Below, in pieces: positions 26,597 through 35,091 of a stretch of DNA of 64,000 bases. The position numbers and the translations under genes were made by a program. The first letter of the stretch is position 1. Every line of letters begins with the position of its first letter. This DNA is from an uncultured Nitrospirota bacterium. Its GTDB lineage: Bacteria > Nitrospirota > Nitrospiria > Nitrospirales > UBA8639. A model generated the notes under the pieces. The model had not been told where the DNA came from and ran no database searches. It worked only from the letters and a program-made list of their open reading frames with translations. The stretch covers positions 1 through 64,000 of the forward strand of contig CAKZPV010000031.1 of the NCBI GenBank assembly GCA_937139405.1. Direction: 5' to 3'.

Positions 26597-29284
26597 ATGT
26601 CTAAGTCACTACTTTCAAGGGCATTTGTCCTGCTACTCATTGCGACGCAGATTTTGGGTCCAGGTGTCTTGTGGGCGGCTGAGCAACGCGGCATTCAAAT
26701 CGAAGCCAACGACCGCATAATAATTTCAGCCCTTAATGAAGGAACCTTGATCGGGGAGTCTAGCAACGAGTCAAGAACACTCCATTTTGGTGATGCGGTA
26801 AACGTGGGAGAGCAAATCAAGACGGGAGACAACACCATGGCCGAAGTGCTCATCGGCAATCGCGTGGTGGTCACCTTGGGAATGAACACGACTGCTCAGT
26901 TGACGACCCTAAACCGAGAGCAGGCAACTTTACAAGTAAATAAAGGCATCGTCCGAGTAGCAGCTTCATCAGAAGCATTAGGGGAAGAGGGCTTGGTAAT
27001 CATTCAAACACCCACCAATCAAGTCAGAACACGTGGTGGCATTGTTCGAGTGATGATCAAGACTCCCAATGACTCGATCGTGCACCAACCCCGAGAAGCG
27101 AAGCTTCATTACGTGTCCTTCACACCCTATACCCTGGTAGCAGCCCTTGATGCTGATGGCGACATCATCCAGATCGAAGAGGGCACCGCTGAGATTCCCG
27201 AAGCTGGTCCCGGAGGTGAATCCCTCACCATGCATTCAGGTCAGAGTATGACATTTCCGTCTGAACAGACTGGCTCGGTGGCGGAGCTAGAACCACAAGA
27301 CAACATGCGGACTGGAGTCTTGGCCAACACCAAACATTCTGATACCCCACAAGAAGGTCTAGATAATCTCATCGCTCTTCAGGTAGATCAGGCAACCCAA
27401 TTGGGCCAGGCATTGACCGGTGCGGAAAAAACAGGGCAAGACGAATCGGGCAAGGGAGACGACAGTGAAAACGTCATCAATGGCGCCACGGGGGGAGTGC
27501 AAGTGGCCAATGTTGTCAGCACATTGTTTAGTAATGGAAATGCATCGGATCCAGGCTCCTCCAATCCGGTTAACTCCCTTGGGGGAGGGTTTTCCAAACT
27601 AAAAAGCAATGGCACAGAACCAGCTGTAGGCTCAACCCAAGGCTACACGGTGAGTGTGAACGGAGGAGAAAAACCCTTGCTAATATTTACCAAACAGGAA
27701 CCAGTCCAAACGCATTTTAATGGTGCTCCATGTGGCTTAGATTGCGTCGGAACTGTACCTAGTCTGAATGATCTGGAGTTCGTACCTCTTCTACCACCAG
27801 TTACCAGCAAGATCACGGTGGAGAGAGAATTAGTATTGGTGGGAGGGATACCTAATAACTTTCATGGCGGGATAGCCCCAATAGATAGACTTATTGTTAG
27901 GGGAGTCAATTCAGTATCTAATATTGACATCCCCGCTACAACAACTAACGATCCATTCCAGGACATGACAGGCTTGAGTCCCTTAGCAATTCGAGAGGCC
28001 AACAGCACCTTCGTATTTCGGGAAGGACTTGATCAGTTCGGCAATAGTACCCTAGGAGTACAAGGGAGTGAAATTGATACTTTTGTTGGGGGAGGAGGTC
28101 CTCTTTATGGAGGAATTTTGGGGCAATTCTCTAACGATTCAGCTGGACCTGCCACGACATTTCTGAATCTCCCCACGACAGAACAGTTGATTGGGAAGGT
28201 CACCCGTTCTATTGAGGGTCTAAACGGGAAAGGAGTTACTGGTGCCATCACTGCCACCGGAGCTAATGTAATTCTCACTGGAGGAGTGACTTTGGATCGA
28301 GGGACTGTGGCGACCATTGGTGAGACCGCCGCGACCAAAGCATATTTCACAAGCCCTGGTGGGCCAGGTGCTATGTTTACGGACTCCGCCGCCCTCTTTA
28401 GCGGGTCTCTGCTGGCGGTCATCGATGGACAAACGGGCCCCGCTGCCGTGACAGTGGAAGATCGACTACTTGGCGTCTACGATGGCAGTGAGATCCTGAT
28501 TCCCGAGAATGGGGAAAATAAGGCCCTCTTGAGTGTGTTGGATGCTAAGCTCAAAGGACCACCTAACATACCACTGATTGAGATTAATAACGCGTTTAAG
28601 GATGCGGATATGAGTAACGGCTCAGAGTCCGGCGATACTCCTAAAGTCACGGTCACCTCTGCCGTAGTCACACGTTCCACCATTCCGTTAGATAGCGCTC
28701 TGGTTGAAGCCTCCGCTCCCTTACTAGCTCTAACACAGGCGACAATGACCACCAACAGTCACTTCGCCGACTTGGCAGGGAACCAGGCAACTTCGATCCA
28801 GTTGAATAAGGATGCCCTCGTGGCCCTCAATGCGTCACAGTTGATGATTAACAATGGGCACCTGCTAAATTTATTTAGTGCCTCCGCCACTGTAGAAGGT
28901 TTTCTCTTCTCCTTGAATGACACTAGCAGTCTAACGATCGCCGATGGAACGCTCTTTAGCTTAAACGAGGGGTCAGCGTTAAACCTAACGGCCAGTGCCT
29001 TTGGTGTGTTTGGGAATGGAAACAATACCCTGGCAATTACAAACGATTTGTGCGCAACTGCATGCGGCACCTTGGTGAACAGCGCGAATAATCCATTCAT
29101 GCTGCCTAATGGCTCACCCTTACAGGCTGCAGGGGTGACACAAAACGTAGTACTGCCAGACGGCTTTAAGCCGTTCGCATTAGCTGACGGCGCACCCACA
29201 CCGAATATTACCGTAGAAGGCGCCCTCTTCGAGGTCAATACAGGCTCCACCCTGACCATCAACCAGACGGCCGTAGTGAACTAG
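26597..29284 (+). CDS. large secreted FecR-domain protein with a beta-rich repetitive tail
   Basis: The ATG at 26597 is chosen because GGAG lies about 9 bases upstream and a signal peptide ending VLWAAEQ follows at once. In-frame ATGs at 26510 and 26576 add an unlikely basic extension. Residues 30-230 form a FecR-type domain (VNVGEQIKTGDNTMAEVLIGNRVVVTLG, QVNKGIVRVAA, QTPTNQVRTRGG). Here it lacks a sigma-factor-binding region, so it is probably structural. The remaining 660 residues are low in charge and rich in Thr/Ser/Asn/Gly. Short units such as LFSLNDTSSLTIADGTLFSLNEG recur, as in beta-helix surface proteins. It is likely a cell-surface or secreted passenger of the neighbouring barrel. 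Confidence 0.8.
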   Translation: MSKSLLSRAFVLLLIATQILGPGVLWAAEQRGIQIEANDRIIISALNEGTLIGESSNESRTLHFGDAVNVGEQIKTGDNTMAEVLIGNRVVVTLGMNTTAQLTTLNREQATLQVNKGIVRVAASSEALGEEGLVIIQTPTNQVRTRGGIVRVMIKTPNDSIVHQPREAKLHYVSFTPYTLVAALDADGDIIQIEEGTAEIPEAGPGGESLTMHSGQSMTFPSEQTGSVAELEPQDNMRTGVLANTKHSDTPQEGLDNLIALQVDQATQLGQALTGAEKTGQDESGKGDDSENVINGATGGVQVANVVSTLFSNGNASDPGSSNPVNSLGGGFSKLKSNGTEPAVGSTQGYTVSVNGGEKPLLIFTKQEPVQTHFNGAPCGLDCVGTVPSLNDLEFVPLLPPVTSKITVERELVLVGGIPNNFHGGIAPIDRLIVRGVNSVSNIDIPATTTNDPFQDMTGLSPLAIREANSTFVFREGLDQFGNSTLGVQGSEIDTFVGGGGPLYGGILGQFSNDSAGPATTFLNLPTTEQLIGKVTRSIEGLNGKGVTGAITATGANVILTGGVTLDRGTVATIGETAATKAYFTSPGGPGAMFTDSAALFSGSLLAVIDGQTGPAAVTVEDRLLGVYDGSEILIPENGENKALLSVLDAKLKGPPNIPLIEINNAFKDADMSNGSESGDTPKVTVTSAVVTRSTIPLDSALVEASAPLLALTQATMTTNSHFADLAGNQATSIQLNKDALVALNASQLMINNGHLLNLFSASATVEGFLFSLNDTSSLTIADGTLFSLNEGSALNLTASAFGVFGNGNNTLAITNDLCATACGTLVNSANNPFMLPNGSPLQAAGVTQNVVLPDGFKPFALADGAPTPNITVEGALFEVNTGSTLTINQTAVVN

Positions 29285-29645
29285 AGGCTAGTCTGGGGCA
29301 TTGCCAGAGGTCATGGAACACCAGAGCAACAGCGCTGAATTCTTTTTAGGCGCCATTAAGGTTGTTGAGTGTACTGGCTACATTGCCTAAAACAGCGTTA
29401 GGATGACATACGGGATTTATCCTTATTACAGATCATTCTTGCCAACTCCAGGGCCGATATGCCTCGTTAATTCTTACGAATTCAAAAGTATGTCCCGTGA
29501 AGGGTTAGGCTCAAAAAGTGACTTCTTTAACCCCCCAAGACCTGCCACTTATGGAACGGTTTTGTTCTAGTCTGCGATTCACCCCCATGTAAGACAAAGG
29601 TCCTCCGCAATTTTTACGACATTCAAATACATTGTCTGTGGTGTT
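29285..29645. other. intergenic stretch, no gene seen
   Basis: No supported gene. The frame of the next protein stays open from 29571, and residues encoded before its first ATG look like the start of a signal peptide, so the true start may lie in this stretch. Confidence 0.5.
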
Positions 29646-31517
29646 ATGTGGGCCTTATCTTATTTTTCTTCTGCTACTGCTCTGGCAGACGTTCAATCAC
29701 TTACTGCAAAGACCCTGTTTCAACAAGAAAAAATTTCCAAACTTACGGACCCTTATGCCATTTTGTCGGCGCACTATGTCGCCATCGGAGGCCTAGAACG
29801 TCTAAAAAACGAAAAAACTTCCTATATGCGGGGAACCATACGCTTTGCAGAAATGGATGGTGAACTTCAGGTGTGGGCAGAGGGAATACGATATCGTCGA
29901 GAAGTTGATTACCCCGCTTTTTCTCAAATTGAAGGGGATAATGGCTCCTACATGTGGTCGGTGGATCTGAATAACAAACAGCTAGTTTATAAAGATCCTG
30001 AAACGTTAAAGAGGAGGAAAATCAGAGAATTACTTGAAGACTTTGAAAATTTTAATCCCATGAGTGAATACTTTGAGCTGATATTTAAGGGCATCGACGA
30101 TGTAAACGGTGAACAATGCTATGTCATTGAGACCCGCAATACGATCAATCGCGATGTTTACTATGATTACTTCAGTATCGAAACTTTTCGGCTATTACGA
30201 CAGACCATCCAAGAACCGTATTTGAAAATTACGACCCATTACAGCGATTTTAGAACTTTGAATGAGATGACGTATGCCTTCCGAAGTGAAACAGACATTT
30301 CTCCAACCGGGAAAAACATCCTCATCCAAACGGAGAAACTCTCAATTAATCTCCCCGTTAAGCAAGAAACATTTGCACTTCCTGAAAAAGACGTTCGAGA
30401 TTTCTCTTTTGACAACACTTTCAATACGGAAGCCATCCCTTTTCTCTTTGTTGAGAATACGATATTTCTTCCTGTCGCACTTCATGGCGAGACACATTAT
30501 TGGGTGCTTGATAGCGGTGCTGATATGTCGGTTATCGACGCCGATTATGCCAATAGGCTTGGCCTTACACAAAAGGGGGTGCTTTTAGGAAACGCTACAA
30601 ATAGCTTGGCAGAGTTTTCTTTTGTGAACCTGGCAGCGTATCAGGTACAAGGACTCAAGCTTTATGATCAAACCATATTGTCCTACAAGGGCTTGGCTTC
30701 CAAATTCTATGAACCTGAAATTGTGGGGATTTTAGGGTATGATTTTTTATCACGTTTTATCACCAAAGTTGATTATTCCAAACGTCACGTCTCTTTCTAC
30801 GATCCTGAGACCTTTGTTTATAAGGGCCAAGGGCATCGTATTGATGCTCCATTGCAAAATAGGCTTTTTATGCTGCCGATGCGAGTCAATGAAACCTTTG
30901 ACGGTCGGTTTGGGTTAGATCTCGGGTCATTCGATGTCACAATGAATTATCGTTTTGCCAGCAAGCATGGGTTTTTAGAGAAAACAGGAATTAAACGACT
31001 AAGCTCGGATATTTCAGGCATGTTTTATGAGTATCAGATTAAAACACAGTCATTAGAGTTAGCCGGCTATCAAGTCAGAAATGAATTAATGAGCTTCCCT
31101 TTAGCAGAGGGAATTGGCACAAATTCCAATGAAGAATTAGACGGGCTGATCGGGAATACGCTTTTGCGGCATTTTACCCTCTATCTCGATTATAAAAATC
31201 AACAACTGATCTTTGAAAAAGGGGAAAATTTTGACCATGGGTTCCCCGTAGACAAAAGTGGAATGACTATTGGCTTATCTCCCAATAATCAGACCCAAAT
31301 TTTTTTGGTGGTCGACAATACCCCTGCGCATGACGGAGGTTTTTTACCAGGAGATATTATTCTCGGGATTAATGATCTTGAAGGCGAATCGTTGCCGAGC
31401 ATTGTTAAATTAAAGCACATGTTTCAGGCCGAATCTGGAACAGATTACACACTCAAGCTCTTGAGAGATAAACAGAAAATAATATTACCCATACGACTGA
31501 AAGACCTCTATGAATAA
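29646..31517 (+). CDS. retropepsin-like aspartyl protease with LolA-like and PDZ domains
   Basis: A 623-residue exported protein. Residues 30-240 resemble the LolA/outer-membrane lipoprotein-sorting fold (ERLKNEKTSYMRGTIRFAEM, YVIETRNTINRD). Residues 265-390 form a retropepsin-like half with catalytic WVLDSGAD (Asp289) and a later VGILGYDFLSRF. A second half at 395-530 has GLDLGS where DSG or DTG is expected and then DGLIGNTLLRHF. The C-terminal 75 residues form a PDZ domain (GFLPGDIILGIND). The sequence before the ATG (IFTTFKYIVCGV) reads like the missing start of the signal peptide, so translation may begin at a non-ATG codon such as ATT 29610. Its substrate is unknown. Confidence 0.82.
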   Translation: MWALSYFSSATALADVQSLTAKTLFQQEKISKLTDPYAILSAHYVAIGGLERLKNEKTSYMRGTIRFAEMDGELQVWAEGIRYRREVDYPAFSQIEGDNGSYMWSVDLNNKQLVYKDPETLKRRKIRELLEDFENFNPMSEYFELIFKGIDDVNGEQCYVIETRNTINRDVYYDYFSIETFRLLRQTIQEPYLKITTHYSDFRTLNEMTYAFRSETDISPTGKNILIQTEKLSINLPVKQETFALPEKDVRDFSFDNTFNTEAIPFLFVENTIFLPVALHGETHYWVLDSGADMSVIDADYANRLGLTQKGVLLGNATNSLAEFSFVNLAAYQVQGLKLYDQTILSYKGLASKFYEPEIVGILGYDFLSRFITKVDYSKRHVSFYDPETFVYKGQGHRIDAPLQNRLFMLPMRVNETFDGRFGLDLGSFDVTMNYRFASKHGFLEKTGIKRLSSDISGMFYEYQIKTQSLELAGYQVRNELMSFPLAEGIGTNSNEELDGLIGNTLLRHFTLYLDYKNQQLIFEKGENFDHGFPVDKSGMTIGLSPNNQTQIFLVVDNTPAHDGGFLPGDIILGINDLEGESLPSIVKLKHMFQAESGTDYTLKLLRDKQKIILPIRLKDLYE

Positions 31518-31769
31518 TAGGTATGTTACGCGTTGCCCTTTATCTGAATATCTTTTCTTTATCTTCTTTTTAGCATCCTGAAATCCAAGCTTTCTCGGAA
31601 AATCCATAACTCCAGGGGCTTCCTCAGCCTTTCCAGCTACCTTGCATGACAACAGGGTGCTCCCAAGGTGTACAATTTAACGTGAAAACTCTCGTGGAAT
31701 TTATGTTGAACAATTTAGCAAAGACAAAAAACAGAAACGATCCCAAGCAAAACTTTTTATCACGAGCTC

Positions 31770-32201
31770 ATGAATAGAATTGAGAATGTAACGATGATGT
31801 TGCATAGATTTTTGAAATTTCCATTACCAAAAAGTAACACATTCACTCTTTTAATAATCAGCGTATGTGTATGGATGATAGGTTCGTTGGCCATGGCGAC
31901 TCCATCAGGCCTGCGCATTACGATTCGGACATTCGCCCCATATTACTCCCCAACAGTCGTTCATATTGACACAGGAACCTCAATTTCCTGGGATAACCCA
32001 ACAAATGCTCTTCACTCAATCACCCACGACCAGTGTAAAACGGGTGCAGTATGTGTTTTTGATTCCGGGCCGCTTGGTCCTAATGGAACATTCACCATTC
32101 GCTATCTCCCGCCAGGCTCCTACCCCTACCATTGTTCCTTCCATCCCATTATGCAAGGTGTTCTCCTGGTCCAAGAATCTGATAAGACCAGACAAACATG
32201 A
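31770..32201 (+). CDS. plastocyanin-like cupredoxin
   Basis: A 143-residue exported copper protein. A hydrophobic segment (LLIISVCVWMIGSLAMA) is the signal peptide or anchor. The copper ligands of a type-1 site are all present: the first His in NALHSITHD, then Cys, His and Met in YHCSFHPIMQG near the C-terminus. It should transfer electrons in the periplasm or buffer copper. A strong ribosome site is not obvious at the ATG. It stands alone before a Fur-type promoter region. Confidence 0.88.
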   Translation: MNRIENVTMMLHRFLKFPLPKSNTFTLLIISVCVWMIGSLAMATPSGLRITIRTFAPYYSPTVVHIDTGTSISWDNPTNALHSITHDQCKTGAVCVFDSGPLGPNGTFTIRYLPPGSYPYHCSFHPIMQGVLLVQESDKTRQT

Positions 32202-32414
32202 AATTCTTTCCACTTTGGGCGAATTCCCCCAGCCCTTAACTCCTCTATAGATACGTCTTCTTGATCAATGAAGTGTAGGCCTGCACCTTTTCTATTCAAT
32301 TTTTTTAGCTTAACTGTACTGACGTTCACCACACCGAGCATGAAGCCCGAGTAAAAAACAGGCAACTCTCGCACCTTTCTTGTACATCCATTTAAACCGC
32401 GCTTCTTTTATTTC

Positions 32415-32474
32415 TTGACACTGCTAGAACCTGTTGGTAAATTATTAATGAAATTAATAATGATTCTCATATTC
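32415..32474 (+). promoter_or_regulatory. sigma-70-type promoter with Fur box
   Basis: TTGACA (32415-32420) is a perfect -35. With a 17-base spacer, TAAATT (32438-32443) is a fair -10. AATAATGATTCTCATATTC (32456-32474) matches the 19-base Fur consensus GATAATGATAATCATTATC at 14 positions and would cover the transcription start, a classic place for iron-dependent repression. The transcript would enter the leader hairpins and the peroxiredoxin-like gene at 32655. Confidence 0.7.
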
Positions 32475-32561
32475 ATAATTAATTAAACCCTATAACAAGA
32501 TGAACCAACTACAGACTTTTTTCATACACACAACTCAGCGTTCTTCCCGGGCGAGGGTTCT

Positions 32562-32619
32562 CCTCTCCCATTGTGGGGTGAGGCACTTTCCCTCCTGTGG
32601 AGCGCCTCACCCCATTTTT
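32562..32619 (+). promoter_or_regulatory. attenuator-like leader: terminator with competing hairpin
   Basis: TGGGGTGAGGC (32574-32584) pairs perfectly with GCCTCACCCCA (32604-32614) and is followed by TTTTT, a strong terminator only 40 bases before the ATG of the next gene. The same left arm can pair instead with CCTCTCCCA (32562-32570) across a 3-base loop with one bulge. The two folds exclude each other. This suggests control of read-through inside the Fur-regulated leader; the signal is unknown. Confidence 0.6.
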
Positions 32620-32654
32620 CTTTAGTCGTTAACAAAACCAAGGAGATTTCACTG

Positions 32655-33167
32655 ATGAAAATTGGACATTCCACAATACCACGCATGCGCGTACCTGCTT
32701 TATTGAAAGGCAAGATGACCTTGTTCGACTTGGCTAGCCTGCAAGGACGATGGAGCATGATTTGCTCCCTGCCTCCATTTGAGTTTGGCGAAGCAGTCTT
32801 TCTCAATCAGTATCATCGAACTGTTCAGCAAAAAGGAGCGACGCTTTTAGGGATGTTGTCATGCACCGACCCTTTTCCCGACCCAAACCTTCCTAAGATT
32901 AAAGTCCTCCGCATTCCCTTATTAGCAGATCCACTACAACGATTACGGAGAAAATTCGGGTTGGACGGGAAACCTTGCAGCAACCGCTGCCAGAGTTTCA
33001 TCCTTGATCCACAAGGCATAATCAGATACCACCTCGTCCATCAGCTAAATTGGCGTGGACTCTCTTTTCTTATGGAAATCCTGAAACATTGCCAAGACCA
33101 ACTTTCTCTCTCTACTAAACCCTCTCTTAACCTTCGACTGACAACAAGCCCGATCGTTGGACGATAA
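32655..33167 (+). CDS. degenerate peroxiredoxin-fold protein
   Basis: AAGGAG before the ATG at 32655 sets the start. An in-frame ATG at 32571 falls within the leader hairpins. The 170-residue product follows the AhpC/TSA fold: LQGRWSMICSLPPFEF, QKGATLLGMLS, RIPLLADPLQRLRRKFGL, CQSFILDPQGIIRYHLVHQLNWRG. At the place of the peroxidatic F-V-C-P-T segment it reads FEFGEAVF, so the catalytic Cys is absent. Other cysteines exist (MICS and PCSNRC) but not in the family position. It may be a binding or regulatory relative rather than a peroxidase. It is the first gene of an apparently iron-controlled operon. Confidence 0.72.
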   Translation: MKIGHSTIPRMRVPALLKGKMTLFDLASLQGRWSMICSLPPFEFGEAVFLNQYHRTVQQKGATLLGMLSCTDPFPDPNLPKIKVLRIPLLADPLQRLRRKFGLDGKPCSNRCQSFILDPQGIIRYHLVHQLNWRGLSFLMEILKHCQDQLSLSTKPSLNLRLTTSPIVGR

Positions 33168-33180
33168 CGTCAGACGACTA

Positions 33181-33198
33181 AAACCATTTCCATGGTTT
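33181..33198 (+). other. intercistronic hairpin
   Basis: AAACCAT pairs with ATGGTTT around TTCC between the peroxiredoxin-like gene and the next small ORF. It may affect mRNA stability or relative expression. Confidence 0.4.
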
Positions 33199-33235
33199 AA
33201 TCATCAACCATAAGGGATAGAAGGAGAAACATACG

Positions 33236-33424
33236 ATGCCACTGAACCAGCGACTGAAACTGAATATTTGTGAATGTGGTGACCTCCACCTGACCTATCA
33301 ATCCATGACCTTTCATTTTACTCAAGAAGACTTTCTGTACTTTGCGACACATGTGGGCCGAATGGCCACTCATGTATCAAGCCGGGCTAGATCTCGACAA
33401 ACAATGTCTTTCACTGATTCATAA
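33236..33424 (+). CDS. small protein with N-terminal Cys pair
   Basis: A 62-residue ORF after GAAGGAG (8-9 bases before ATG). It has CECGDLHLTYQSMTFHFTQEDFLYFATHVGRM, a compact pattern of a Cys-x-Cys pair and predicted beta-beta-alpha elements that looks like a conserved small family. I cannot name it. It lies 68 bases after the peroxiredoxin-like gene, so it is probably in the Fur-controlled transcript. Confidence 0.65.
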   Translation: MPLNQRLKLNICECGDLHLTYQSMTFHFTQEDFLYFATHVGRMATHVSSRARSRQTMSFTDS

Positions 33425-33459
33425 AATTCCAATTATCATTGAAAGGAGAAGAAAAACCT

Positions 33460-33600
33460 GTGGACGAGTTTATCGGGAAACCCTACTATGTTCAGGTGAC
33501 TAAATCGCAAGACAGAGGGCGCAGCCGCCACTCAACATTCTGTAGCCACTTGTGGACTGGAAGAACCTTTTTCGAATCAGAGGAAGGTCGATCTACCTAA
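33460..33600 (+). CDS. 46-residue ORF in the same operon
   Basis: AAAGGAGAA is placed 9 bases before a GTG at 33460. The 46-residue product (starting MDEFIGKPYYVQVTK) is polar, with one Cys and several His and Arg, and no membrane helix. It could be a small protein or a shortened remnant. No family is recognised. Confidence 0.4.
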   Translation: MDEFIGKPYYVQVTKSQDRGRSRHSTFCSHLWTGRTFFESEEGRST

Positions 33601-33621
33601 ATCATACGAGGCACAGCCACA

Positions 33622-34113
33622 ATGATACCTTGGAATTCAATCATCCAACTATTCCAGCCTCTGACATTGGCATCTTTTGTTGCCTGCTTGGGTATTGCGG
33701 CATTTCATCAGCCCGCCCTCGCTAATCCTGGACTTTCGAATGAACCTATCATCGTGACTCTTAAAGATTTTCAGATTCATACCAGTATAACTCAGGCCAA
33801 AAGTGGGGGGCTCACGTTCAAAGCTGTGAATGAAGGGAAAAATATCCACGAATTGGTGATCATCCAAACTGCCATGAACCCGGCTGAACTTCCCCGAAAG
33901 GAAGCCGAGAATCAGGAAGGGATTGTCACTGGATACCTGGTGAATGAAGAAGACACGCGCCTTGAGACAATTGACGAAATTGAGGAATTCCCTCCCGGCT
34001 CCAGCCAGGAGAAAAAGGTACTCTTAAAACCAGGGCACTAAGTGCTTTTCTGTAATATCCCTGGACATTATGACCAAGGAATGTATTCCTCTTTTCTCAT
34101 CCTGCCAGAGTAA
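33622..34113 (+). pseudogene. cupredoxin gene with in-frame TAA before the copper ligands
   Basis: The uninterrupted frame gives a signal peptide ending PALA and a cupredoxin beta-sandwich (IIVTLKDFQIHTSITQAKSGGLTFKAVNEGKNIHELVII). It ends LLKPGH at a TAA (34039-34041). Reading through the same frame gives VLFCNIPGHYDQGMYSSFLILPE to a stop at 34111-34113. That segment is the expected C-terminal end, with Cys, His and Met ligands. The usual residue at the stop is an aromatic, so TAA probably replaced a Tyr codon. The truncated product keeps one His ligand (NIHEL) but not the other three. Either this is a disabled gene, a sequence error or read-through. Confidence 0.82.
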
Positions 34114-34607
34114 GATCCTCTATTGTCTTGCCTCACCATCAACATACGTCGGACCAACTATCGGTAACTGTCTTTTTATAGATCTAGATTCTTTCTTTGT
34201 AGACAAAGTTCTTTTCGACGAAAAGTTGACTTGGTCAATGATTAATCGGGCGTTGTGATAGACCAAATACAATCCCCCCATCCTCCAAGGGATAGCTTTA
34301 GTCTCCTGAATTTTGACTCGTAAGACAATGCACGGTCTAAGCAATCCTGCACATACACGATCCGAAAAAGGCTAGGAAGAATCCTGGCCTTGTTGTTTTC
34401 GCATCCCCCTTTGTCTTTATCACATCCTGCAGAAGGTTTTACTCATACCCGATGTGCTCGTGTTCATTCTTCGAGTTCCAAAAAGTTGCATTCTGGCATC
34501 TGAATAAGTCTTCCATGCGAGGGGATCAACTGTTCAATCTCGTTCATTCGGGTAATGGATGCGAGGGAATTGAAGGGGATAAGATAATTACCAAATAAAG
34601 GAACGTT
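34114..34607. other. intergenic stretch, no gene seen
   Basis: No supported gene. Short frames on both strands lack ribosome sites. It contains the leader of the 34-residue ORF at 34608. Confidence 0.4.
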
Positions 34608-34712
34608 ATGGCAAAACGATATTGCTATCGTAGTGAAGGAGAAAAACTCTCGATGAGTGTAGGGTGGTGGCTTTTGATCTTCTCTGTAATTTTTGTCTGG
34701 CTATGGAAATAA
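34608..34712 (+). CDS. 34-residue single-helix membrane protein
   Basis: AAAGGA lies 5 bases before the ATG. The peptide begins MAKRYCYRSEGEKLSM, basic and soluble, then forms one helix (VGWWLLIFSVIFVWLW) and ends in Lys. The length, N-terminal charge and final aromatic belt look like a real small inner-membrane protein. It stands alone and its function is unknown. Confidence 0.5.
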   Translation: MAKRYCYRSEGEKLSMSVGWWLLIFSVIFVWLWK

Positions 34713-35091
34713 GAATTTCCTGATAACAGACATTATTTACCTCTCCCCCTCTCTAAATGCTTCCCGAATATTTCTTTTGCCGTTGTGCTTGACCGAATGC
34801 AGATCCACCGTTCAATGTTGAAAATTATCGCTCTTCTTCGCTAGGATTCAGTCCGACTCCTGAGCGCCCTAAGATCCACCACCTCGAAGAAGGCTTGCAC
34901 GATCTCAAAAATTAATTCGCCCTCCCTAAAGTGACAAGAGTGTCTTGCTAAAGCTTAGCCATTCTAAAAATCTCACCGACAGGACTCTAAACCACCACAA
35001 CAAGGGTATCGGCAGGCTAGCTGAATTACCTACAATTAATTTCGGAGATCACCAATTTCAAGTGACCTCAAATTCGTGAGGAGAGTAAAAG
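34713..35091. other. intergenic stretch, no gene seen
   Basis: No supported gene or clear hairpin. It must contain the promoter of the deformylase gene. Confidence 0.4.
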
